A DNA stretch of 64,000 nt from Micromonospora violae. GTDB taxonomy: Bacteria; Actinomycetota; Actinomycetes; Mycobacteriales; Micromonosporaceae. Positions 9,150 through 16,700 of the stretch are shown piece by piece. Positions within the stretch are counted from its first letter, which is position 1; the number at the start of each line of letters is the position of its first letter. Below the pieces are notes generated by a model. It did no database searches and was not told the DNA's origin. It worked only from the letters and a program-made list of their open reading frames with translations. The DNA is taken from the NCBI RefSeq assembly GCF_004217135.1, contig NZ_SHKK01000001.1, positions 3,286,001-3,350,000 on the forward strand, given 5' to 3'. The translations under genes were made by a program, and so were the position numbers.

Positions 9150-9499
9150 TTGTACGTATCATCGGTGCTCCATTTCGGGTGCACATGCTCATAGATTACG
9201 GCACGTTCAGGGTTGGCTCAACCTCGCGCGCTCATTACCGGGCGTGAGCATTAATCGAAGTTGGGCCGCGTATGGTCCAATCTTGCCAGCCAGCGGGCTC
9301 GGTTATCGACAGACCGAAATGAACGTGCAGGCACCAAGCTTGAGCCCCACCGCAGGGGTCCTGGTGAGTTTCGGTCGACCGGCGTTGACGGCAACCCGTG
9401 CCGCTCGCATTCTTCGGTAGCGAGCGCACCAGGTTCACCACCTTCGCCGAACTCTGAAATCCACCACAACCGCGCGCAGCGCCAGAGACCCAGCGCCGA
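9150..9499. other. Intergenic stretch, lower GC, no gene recognised
   Basis: About 350 bp after the recombinase with mixed codon bias and no convincing protein or RNA. Its lower GC than the flanking cluster genes fits decayed mobile DNA. Confidence 0.4.
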
Positions 9500-9709
9500 T
9501 CAGCGCGATGTAACGAGGTGTTCCTGCAACGCGCGGATCTGCGCTCGCACCGCCACGGCGAGGGTCTGGATCCGGATGAGTTGCCCGACCGCCGCGGTGT
9601 CGGAGCTGGGGTAGACAGTCATGGCGACGTCATAAGCCCCGACGAGCAGGCTGGCATACCAGGCCAGGGCGGGCCTCGAGGCCACCCGCACCTGCTTCGC
9701 GCAGAGCAT
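9500..9709 (-). CDS. Small hypothetical protein
   Basis: From the ATG at 9709 the minus strand encodes about 69 residues with good G/C third-position bias and an amphipathic C-terminal half (AVGQLIRIQTLAVAVRAQIRALQEHL) that could form a helix or short coiled coil. I recognise no family. An upstream in-frame ATG at 9754 would add residues with poor codon bias. It may be real or the remnant of a longer gene. Confidence 0.3.
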   Translation of the reverse strand: MLCAKQVRVASRPALAWYASLLVGAYDVAMTVYPSSDTAAVGQLIRIQTLAVAVRAQIRALQEHLVTSR

Positions 9710-9924
9710 CACTCCACTTGACCCTGCGCACTCTGATCGATACTTTCCGTGCATGACTCAACACGCGTTGCCCCTGAGTAGAGGGGACCTCGATCGGGCC
9801 TCGGGCAGCATCCGCTCATGGCTCCCCCGCGCATCAGCCCTGAAGCGTTACAGCGAATGCAGTGGCAAATCCCCTCTGGACGCCGATCGGTGCCAGGAGC
9901 GTCCGCCACGGGAGGTCGCTACCC

Positions 9925-10233
9925 TTGGCCCACTGTGACGCCTGTTGTCTGCGTCTGAAGCTCACGAAGATCAAGACTTTGCCGAAGCATTACGGTGAAG
10001 AGACGTACGGCTGGCTCAGCCACGGCGCCCAGAAGGAATGCAATGGCTCGGGAACGACTCGTCACACTGCGGATCGTGATATCCCAAGACAGTGCAGGCG
10101 TCCACGCAGCCGTCAGATCTGTCCATCCTGCCGTCGCACGTCCCTGACGCTGAACAGGAACGGCAGATTCCCGAAGCACCTCTCCCCCGACGGCACCAAC
10201 TGTTCCATGTCCGAGGCGAACAACCGCAGATAG
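9925..10233 (+). CDS. Small protein with two zinc-ribbon-like motifs
   Basis: From a TTG at 9925, preceded by GGAGGT at 9911-9916, the frame encodes about 102 residues. There are two similar cysteine/histidine units: HCDACC ... KTLPKHYG ... ECNGSG, and CPSCRRTSLTLNRNGRFPKH ... DGTNCS. The pattern C-x2-C, LP/FPKH, C resembles short zinc-binding motifs seen in actinobacterial and actinophage small proteins. GC is lower than in the neighbours, consistent with horizontally acquired DNA. Function unknown; nucleic-acid binding is only a guess. A GTG at 9862 is an alternative start. Confidence 0.4.
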   Translation: MAHCDACCLRLKLTKIKTLPKHYGEETYGWLSHGAQKECNGSGTTRHTADRDIPRQCRRPRSRQICPSCRRTSLTLNRNGRFPKHLSPDGTNCSMSEANNRR

Positions 10234-10350
10234 GATTCTGAGCAAGCGCCGCGCATGACGGTCACGTTTCACGCGCTACCGGCGGACAGGTGAGAATCCT
10301 GCCCAGAGGCCTGGGCCATCGGAAGTGATCAGGTTGACCACCGTGCCGCA

Positions 10351-10878
10351 TCATCCGAAAAGTTCGCGGATAACTCCCATTGCTCGTGGCGAGATCGCTT
10401 CGTCGGGGAAAAAGTCGCTGCACAGACGTATAGCGTCGTCCACCGTCGTTACCTTGGCCAGCGCCGCCAGGGCGCGAAGGTCGTCCACGTCGCGGGTTCG
10501 CGCCGCGAGCGCTTTCATCGCGAAGATGTGCTCCGGCGAGGCGGCCATCACGCGCAGGCCAGGATGGTCGAAGACTCGCCGCTTGCCCGGGTCGTCCTTG
10601 CCGGAGACATACACGCTGGCCTGCTCGTTGAGCCACCACGGCGGTAGGCCCAGTTCGTCGGCCACTGCACGCGCCTCATCGAGGACGACTCCGTGCGGAA
10701 CGAACATCGCGTCGACGTCCCTGGTAACCCGTTTCGCGTCGTAGGCGAGCGCCATCGCCGCACCACCCACGATGAAGATGTCAGCGACGACTCCGCGGCG
10801 GACAAGCCGGTCGCCCAGGTGAGCGAAAGCGTGTTCGAGTTCCGCGCGCCCCATGAGGACGCCGTCTGATCCGCTCAC
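10351..10878 (-). CDS. DUF6036-type nucleotidyltransferase-like protein
   Basis: A protein of about 175 residues. Its core FIVGGAAMALAYDAKRVTRDVDAMF matches the GG[G/A]A...D-[V/L]-D motif of minimal nucleotidyltransferases of the DUF6036 / AbiEii-related group. Downstream are WLNEQASVYV, VFDHPGLRVMAASPEHIFAMK and ALAARTRDVDDLRALA, also family features. The GTG at 10878 overlaps the TGA of the upstream gene (GTGA); an ATG at 10854 is also possible. The two genes form a coupled pair, as toxin-antitoxin or abortive-infection modules often do, but whether this pair acts that way is an inference. Confidence 0.8.
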   Translation of the reverse strand: MSGSDGVLMGRAELEHAFAHLGDRLVRRGVVADIFIVGGAAMALAYDAKRVTRDVDAMFVPHGVVLDEARAVADELGLPPWWLNEQASVYVSGKDDPGKRRVFDHPGLRVMAASPEHIFAMKALAARTRDVDDLRALAALAKVTTVDDAIRLCSDFFPDEAISPRAMGVIRELFG

Positions 10879-11261
10879 GCCGCGGCCAGGTCGTGAACGG
10901 AGAGGTACACACCGTGCTTCCGGAATGCAGCCGGGGCCCATGCCAGGGCGTCGGCCCGGTGGATGGCCAGTTCGGCCGGGAACCATGCCCGGCGCAGAAC
11001 ACGTGCGTCGACCCATGTGGGCGGGGCAAGATCTGCCTGAGCCAGCAGGTGCTCCGCGAGCGCGGCAAGCAGCGCGTCCCACCGTGGGTCTCCGGTTAGC
11101 CCGGGCTCATCTCGTAACAGGTCGACCCTGGTTTCGGCGGGTTCCCAGCGGTACTCCTCCAGAAACTCCCATACGAGTTTCCAGCGAGTCTGGTCGGTGT
11201 CCGCGGATGCCAGATGGGTGGCCAACCTGGCCAGACTCATCGGTTCGTAGCTGGTACCCAT
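10875..11261 (-). CDS. Hypothetical partner protein of the DUF6036 gene
   Basis: A 128-residue, mostly alpha-helical soluble protein: LARLATHLASADTDQTRWKLVWEFLEEYRWEPAETRVDLLRDEPGL, then WDALLAALAEHLLAQADL and WFPAELAIHRADALAWAPAAFRKHGVYL. I know proteins of this style beside DUF6036 nucleotidyltransferases in actinomycetes, where they are annotated as hypothetical or antitoxin-like. The start ATG is at 11261. The stop overlaps the start of the next gene. No DNA-binding motif is obvious, so a protein-protein antidote or regulator is only a guess. Confidence 0.65.
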   Translation of the reverse strand: MGTSYEPMSLARLATHLASADTDQTRWKLVWEFLEEYRWEPAETRVDLLRDEPGLTGDPRWDALLAALAEHLLAQADLAPPTWVDARVLRRAWFPAELAIHRADALAWAPAAFRKHGVYLSVHDLAAA

Positions 11262-11474
11262 CGGGCAAGCCTCACCTTCGAGCCGACGGCTTCATCCGTT
11301 GCAGACTATCGCGATGCCGCCCGCGAACACCGCAGAGGTGAGATGGCGACGGGTGCCCGATTTTGGGCCGCGACCCTGCTCGGAGCGTTCACTCATACTG
11401 CACGCACGGCATCACCCTTGTGATCTTGGTTGTAGGCAGCGCAGCCTGTGACGTTGCCTGTCAACTAACAGGGG

Positions 11475-11858
11475 GTGCATGCGAGCGTGACTCTCAGTCA
11501 GGACGCGATCGAGCAGACGACGAAGTTGGTCGAGTTTCTCGCTGAGGTGACGGCCGCAGTCGAGCGGGACCCAGTGTGCGACATTCTGGAAGACCCGGAC
11601 GCGCCTGATCCCGTCATCTGGCTCGATGCCCTACCGCGGGGCGTTCAGTGGATGGCTAGCCCTGCCGATGATGTGATCATGCGGCTGCGTCCGTCTCGGC
11701 CACCGACGGAGCCGGCGCCGCCGGAGTTGCTGCACGAGTGGATCGACATGGACTCCGTGGGCGGGTTCGCTGGTTCTGCGCCGCGCCTGGGAGTGTGGAT
11801 ATCTAACGGTGTTTCCGGCCTGACCCATCGGGCGTTGTGCCTGGTGAGGGTGCCGTGA
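11475..11858 (+). CDS. Hypothetical protein, possibly a truncated N-terminus of a large protein
   Basis: About 127 residues with good codon bias: QTTKLVEFLAEVTAAVERDPVCDILED, then PVIWLDALPRGVQWM and LRPSRPPTEPAPPELLHEWID. This layout (LVEFLAEV, a W-x-DLP-like element, then a Pro-rich RPPTEPAPPELL) resembles the first ~120 residues of very large actinobacterial AAA/helicase-like proteins. The protein stops abruptly at 11858 and no continuation is found, so it may be a truncated leftover. Starts at GTG 11475 or GTG 11487, both near an AGGGGG. Function not assignable. Confidence 0.4.
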   Translation: MHASVTLSQDAIEQTTKLVEFLAEVTAAVERDPVCDILEDPDAPDPVIWLDALPRGVQWMASPADDVIMRLRPSRPPTEPAPPELLHEWIDMDSVGGFAGSAPRLGVWISNGVSGLTHRALCLVRVP

Positions 11859-12032
11859 TGACTGCGACATTGAACGATGCGACCGGACGTAGGAAGCGGC
11901 CCGAGCCGTCGGCGGAGGCGAAGGCGTCACCGACGCATCGGCTGCACCTTACGCCGACGGCCGTCGTCGCGGCATCCGGAATTCGCGCGGGCTTCCAGGC
12001 GCCGTCGGCACGCCCGCCGCAGCGCTGTCGCC
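11859..12032. other. Intergenic stretch with a possible short gene remnant
   Basis: A plus-strand ATG at 11858 overlaps the preceding stop and starts MTATLNDATGRRKRPEPSAEAKA, reminiscent of transposase N-termini, but the frame degenerates within about 25 codons. Nothing else is recognised up to the hairpin at 12033. Confidence 0.3.
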
Positions 12033-12072
12033 TGCCGGCACCTCTCGGACGACGGGCCGGGAGGTGCCGGCA
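12033..12072 (-). terminator. Perfect 12-bp inverted repeat, probable terminator of the TauE-like gene
   Basis: TGCCGGCACCTC and GAGGTGCCGGCA flank a 16-nt loop, 27 bp beyond the stop codon of the minus-strand TauE-like gene. Confidence 0.65.
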
Positions 12073-12098
12073 TTCCTGGTCGCGTGGATCGAGGCCGG

Positions 12099-12992
12099 TC
12101 AGCCGTTACTGATCGTGACGACCAGTTGCTGCTCCCTCTGGTGTTGACGGATCGAGTACGTCACGGCGGCCGCCCAGATCGCGCAGATGACCGCGTAACA
12201 GCCATAACGGACGGCGGCCGGGGCATTGAACCAGTCACTGCGGAGCAGGGTTCGGCTGTTGGTCAGCACGATCACGCCGCCGACCGCGGAGCCGAGCACC
12301 CGGGGCGGAACCATGCGTACGAGCCAGGCCGCCACCGGCGCGGCGACCATCCCGCCGATGAGCAGCGCGGTAACCCAGCCGACGTTGACGTTCTCCGCAC
12401 CGATACCGACGAGGAAGCCGAGGCTCGCCGCGACAGCGACCAGGAACTCGCTGGTGTCGATCGATCCGATGACCTTGCGTGGTTCGAGTCTGCCGCTGGC
12501 CAGGATCGCCGGGGTGCCGATGGGTCCCCAGCCGCCCCCACCGGTGGCGTCGACGAAGCCGGCGAGCAGGCCCAGTGGACCGAGGAATCGCTTGCGCAGC
12601 GGCTTGCCCACGTTGCCCTTCGCCAAGCCGAAGGTGGTGAAGCGGACGAGGAGGTAGCTACCGAGGGTGAGCAGGATCAGCGACATGATCGGTGCCGCCG
12701 CGTCGGTGGAGAGGCTGGACAGGAAGGTCGCGCCGGCGAAGGCGCCGATCGCACCCGGTATGCCGATCCGCGCGACGACCTTCGCGTCGACGTTGCCGAA
12801 TCGCCAGTGGGCGGCACCCGAGGCGAGGGTCGTGCCGATCTCGGCAAGGTGCACGGTGGCGGAGGCGGCGGCGGCATGCACGCCGACGGCGAGCAGCAGG
12901 GTTGTCGAGGTCACGCCGTAGGCCATGCCGAGACTGCCGTCGACCAGTTGGGCGCCGAGACCGACCAGGGTCAGCAGGAGAATTTTGCGCAT
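12099..12992 (-). CDS. TauE/SafE-family sulfite exporter-like membrane protein
   Basis: A 297-residue polytopic membrane protein with about eight hydrophobic segments. It carries the family repeat features LVGLGAQLVDGSLGMAYGVTST near the N-terminus and GLLAGFVDATGGGGWGPIGTP at about residue 145. These are the two inverted G-x-D-x-x-x-G-x-G-G half-repeats of the TauE/SafE (DUF81) fold. Members export sulfite, sulfoacetate or other organosulfur anions, but many are uncharacterised. It is divergent from the sulfotransferase-containing PKS cluster across a 757-bp intergenic region. It could relieve the sulfite load of that cluster or be unrelated. Confidence 0.85.
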   Translation of the reverse strand: MRKILLLTLVGLGAQLVDGSLGMAYGVTSTTLLLAVGVHAAAASATVHLAEIGTTLASGAAHWRFGNVDAKVVARIGIPGAIGAFAGATFLSSLSTDAAAPIMSLILLTLGSYLLVRFTTFGLAKGNVGKPLRKRFLGPLGLLAGFVDATGGGGWGPIGTPAILASGRLEPRKVIGSIDTSEFLVAVAASLGFLVGIGAENVNVGWVTALLIGGMVAAPVAAWLVRMVPPRVLGSAVGGVIVLTNSRTLLRSDWFNAPAAVRYGCYAVICAIWAAAVTYSIRQHQREQQLVVTISNG

Positions 12993-13402
12993 GAGGGACC
13001 ACCAGTTCGTCGGGGGCAGGTGGAAGCGGAAGCAGGTTGCTCAGGTTGGACAGGCCGGTGGGCGGCCCGCCGGCGAGGTCTTGCCGGTCCGGTGATGGCC
13101 GACAGGCACCTGGCGGTGCCGCTGCGCACGCGGGCGTGGCGACCCATCGACCCCGAGGGTGTCGAGGAACGGGCGTACGGGGGGATGGCGGGAGCTACCG
13201 CCACGAGGGTTCGCGAAGCACGCCGCGCCCGGCGCGATGACAAGGCATTTTATCGATCGATTCCCCTCCCTTCCGGTCGGTATTCGGGCCATTCAACGGG
13301 AGCCGGTCCGGACCAATTCCATACTCAGCAGATAGGAATGGTTCCGGCCCAACCAAACCGACCAGATAAGAGTGCTTTTACAAACCGGATCGGCAAGTCC
13401 AT

Positions 13403-13418
13403 AGTGATTAGCATCACT
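13403..13418. promoter_or_regulatory. Palindrome AGTGAT-TAGC-ATCACT, candidate operator
   Basis: Perfect 6-bp half-sites with a 4-bp spacer in the AT-rich part of the divergent intergenic region. The size suits a dimeric regulator such as a TetR, GntR or MarR protein. The regulator is not visible in the window. Confidence 0.35.
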
Positions 13419-13453
13419 TTCTTTGCCAGGTAAGTAACATTTCGGAAGTCAAA

Positions 13454-13474
13454 GTGTGTCGATAGTTAACACAC
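13454..13474. promoter_or_regulatory. Inverted repeat GTGTGT-N9-ACACAC, candidate operator
   Basis: Perfect 6-bp arms separated by 9 bp (CGATAGTTA), 276-296 bp upstream of the PKS start. The spacer contains TAGTTA, similar to the boxes at 13595-13636. Confidence 0.3.
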
Positions 13475-13501
13475 GCCCTGCGGCTGGAACGAGGCCGTCG
13501 G

Positions 13502-13539
13502 CCGCCCACCCGAGGCCAGGCCCCCTGGCCAGTGGGCGG
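13502..13539 (+). other. Nested perfect hairpin in the PKS leader region
   Basis: Outer stem CCGCCCAC/GTGGGCGG (8 bp) encloses an inner stem GGCCAGG/CCTGGCC (7 bp) with loop CCC. About 45 nt later GGCCAGGGG (13582-13590) could pair alternatively with CCTGGCC, and a CGGTGC-GGAA-GCACCG tetraloop hairpin lies between. Mutually exclusive pairing of this kind is typical of attenuators or riboswitches, but it might also be a terminator. Confidence 0.4.
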
Positions 13540-13594
13540 AAGATGTCCCGCGCCGGTGCGGAAGCACCGAAAGAAACCGCAGGCCAGGGGTCTA

Positions 13595-13636
13595 GTTAGA
13601 GAGAGTTAACTGAGCCGTAACTAAGCTGGCTTAACT
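13595..13636. promoter_or_regulatory. Repeated TTAACT-like boxes upstream of the PKS operon
   Basis: GTTAG (13595), GTTAACT (13605), GTAACTA (13617) and CTTAACT (13630) lie in the same orientation, about 10 to 14 bp apart, in an AT-rich patch about 115-155 bp before the PKS start. Direct heptamer-like repeats spaced about one helical turn are how SARP-type activators bind. The fit is imperfect and no SARP gene is in the window. Confidence 0.35.
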
Positions 13637-13749
13637 TAATCGGAGCCCGAGATCGATAGACGACAATTCGCTGCGGGCAGCAACCCCGGTTGATCATCTT
13701 ATTCATTCGGTCGCGTCCGAGACCCGGCGCCCAATGAAGTGGGAGTCCG

Positions 13750-16700
13750 ATGAGCCCTGCACCGAACACGCGCGATCTCGTAATCGCGATCAGCGCCGGT
13801 AGCCTCCTCGAACCCAGTCCCGGGATCGTGACCGCCGCCCACCACGGCGGAGGTCACGGCGTCCTGGACCTCGCCTCCGGCGACAGCTGGACACTCACCG
13901 CACTGGCCCAGGCCGCCGCCGGTTCGAGCGGGCCGATCGGCGTACGTGTGCCGGCCGGCTGCACCGCCACGCCGGCCGACGTGGACCGGGCGGGTCACGG
14001 CCAGGTCGACCTCCTGGTCCTACCGCTGGATGCACCCTGGTCACTGGCCGAGGTGGTCGACAGGTACCGAGTACTCGTCGAGGTGACCAGCCTCGACGAT
14101 GCCCGGTACGCCGCCGCCGCCGGGGCGCACGGGCTCATCGCGCGGGGCATGGAGGGTGGCGGCACAGTCAGCGAGCTCAGCTCGTTCGTCCTGCTCCAGC
14201 AACTGGCCGCGGCCGACGACCTCGACCTGCCGATCTGGGTCGCCGGCGGCATCGGCCCCCGCACCGCCGTCGCCTGTGTCATCGGCGGCGCGGCCGGCGT
14301 CGTCCTGGACAGCCAACTCACCCTCATGCCGGAGTCGGAGCTCCCGGCGGACGTGCGGGGCGCGATCCGTCGGCTGGACGGGTCCGAGACGGTCCTGGTC
14401 GACGGAGTACGTGGGATCCGCCGGGGCGGTCCGCACGACAGCGCCTCACAACTGCTGCCGATCGGCCAGGACGGCTGGCTCGCCGCCGTCTTCGCCCGGC
14501 GCTGGCCCGACACCGCCGCCGCCGTACGCGGAATCCGTGCCACCCTCCTGGAAGCGCTCGCCGAATCGTCTGCCGGGGACGCCCTGGCGCCGGGTGCCGC
14601 TCTCGCCGACGCCCTCAACGTGCGGATACCGGTGGTACAGGGCCCGATGACCAGGGTCAGCGACGAGGCCCCGTTCGCGGCCGCGGTTGCCGCCGACGGC
14701 GCGCTGCCCTTTGTCGCGCTCGCGCTGTCCGGCGCGGAACAGTCCCGCCGGGTGCTCCGGGAGACCGCCGATCGACTGGGCGAGCGGCCCTGGGGCGTCG
14801 GGGTGCTCGGCTTCGCGCCCGACGAACTGCGCGCGGCACAACTCGAGGCGATCCGGGAGATCAGACCCGCGTGCGCGGTCATCGCCGGCGGCCGCCCGTC
14901 CCAGGCCACGGCCTTGGAGCAGGACGGGATCACCACCTTCCTGCACGTACCGTCACCGGGGTTGCTGCGGCAGTTCCTGCGGGCGGGGGCGCGCAAGTTC
15001 GTCTTCGAGGGCGCGGAGTGCGGCGGGCATGTGGGGCCACGGGCCAGCTTTCCCCTGTGGGAGGCACAGCTGCTGGTACTCGAAGAGTTCCTGGCGGAGG
15101 CGCCGGACGACGCCGGGCGGCTGCAACTGCTGTTCGCGGGCGGCATCCACGACGCCCGATCGGCCGCGATGGTCGCCGCGATGGCAGCCCCGCTGACCGG
15201 CCGCGGAGCGCAGATCGGGCTGCTGATGGGGACCGCCTACCTCTTCACCCGCGAAGCGGTCTCCGAGGGCGCCATCCAGCCCCTGTTCCACCGTACGGCC
15301 ATCGCCGCCACCAGGACATCGCTGCTGGAGACCGCCCCCGGACACGCGACCCGCTGCCTGCCCAGCCCGTTCGTGGACGACTTCCACAGCGTACGGGAGG
15401 AGCTGGAATCGGCCGGGGTGGAGAACCGCCAGGTCTGGGAGCACCTCGAGCTGTTGAACGTCGGTCGGCTGCGGATCGCCAGCAAGGGCGTACGCCGGGA
15501 GGACGACGGCCTGGTGGAGGTCGACGAGGCGGTGCAGGCCGTCGAGGGGATGTTCATGGCCGGCCAGGTCGCGGTGCTGCGTCACACACCGACCACGGTC
15601 GCGGAGCTGCACGCACAGGTCACCACCGAGGCACGGGAGTTCCTCGCGGTACGGACCGCCGCGCTGCGCGCCGAACTCGTCCCACCGACCGTGCCGGTGG
15701 ACGAGCCGGCCGCGCCGCTGGACATCGCCATCGTCGGCATGTCCTGCGTCCTGCCCGGCTCCCCCGACCTGCACAGTTTCTGGCAGACCGTACTCAGCGG
15801 CACCGATGCGGTCACCGAGGTGCCTTCCGACCGATGGGACGTCGACACGTACTACGCGCCCGAGGTCGACCCGGGTCAGGCCGGTCGGATCAGCGTCTCC
15901 CGGTGGGGTGGGTTCATCGAGCCGGTCCCGTTCGACGCGATCCGGTACGGGATACCCCCGGCGGCGCTGAGCAGCATCGACCCGACCCAGTTGCTCGCGC
16001 TCGAGGTGGCACACCGGGCGCTCGTCGACGCCGGATACCCGTACGACGCGGCCGGCGCGGACCACCGTCAGACCGGGGTGGTGTTCGGGGCCGAGGCCGG
16101 CAGCGACATGGGTCACGCCCAGACGCTGCGGACCATGCTCCCGGCCTACCTCGGGGAGGTGCCTGCGGAGTTGGAGGACCAACTCCCCACGGTCACGGAG
16201 GACAGCTTTCCCGGCGTCTTGGCCAACGTCATCGCCGGCCGGATCGCCAACCGTCTCGACCTCGGCGGTCCCAACTACACCATCGACGCCGCCTGCGCCT
16301 CGTCGCTCGCCGCGATGGACGCCGCCTGCAAGGAACTCAGCGCCGGCAGCAGCGACCTGATGATCTGCGGCGGCGCCGACCTGCACAACGGCATCAACGA
16401 CTACCTGATGTTCACCTCCGCGCACGCCCTCTCCCCCACCGGACGGTGCCGCACGTTCGACAGCACCGGCGACGGTATCGCCCTCGGCGAGGGGGTGGCG
16501 TGCGTCGTACTGAAGCGGTTGGCCGACGCCGAGCGCGACGGCGACCGGATCTACGCCGTGATCAAGGGCATCGGAAGCTCCAGCGACGGACGTGCGCTAG
16601 GGCTCACCGCCCCGAGGGCGAGCGGGCAGCGACGCGCCCTCGACCGGGCCTACCACCGCACCGGGGTCTCGCCCCGACAGGTCGGTCTGGTCGAGGCACA

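Larger units (their letters stand above)
12993..13749. promoter_or_regulatory. Long divergent regulatory region between the TauE-like gene and the PKS operon
   Basis: 757 bp without a credible gene. From about 13240 the GC content drops. Several symmetrical elements are listed separately: AGTGAT-N4-ATCACT (13403-13418), GTGTGT-N9-ACACAC (13454-13474), a nested hairpin (13502-13539), a GGAA-loop hairpin (about 13552-13570) and repeated TTAACT-like boxes (13595-13636). The PKS start codon at 13750 is preceded by GGGAG. The length and structure suggest a controlled promoter with a structured 5' leader. No known riboswitch consensus was recognised. Confidence 0.55.

Noticed and set aside
9100..9160. 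A complete tRNA gene on the minus strand
   Set aside because: Only a T-loop/acceptor-like 3' segment is seen; no anticodon or D arm and the T-stem does not pair fully.
11877..13433. A long plus-strand open frame opposite the TauE-like gene
   Set aside because: It is the antisense of a well-supported membrane-protein gene, its composition is charged and low-complexity, and it has no domain.
13502..13590. Known riboswitch class (cobalamin, SAM, TPP, c-di-AMP) in the PKS leader
   Set aside because: Hairpins are clear, but none of the conserved sequence boxes of these classes could be recognised; kept only as an unassigned structured leader.
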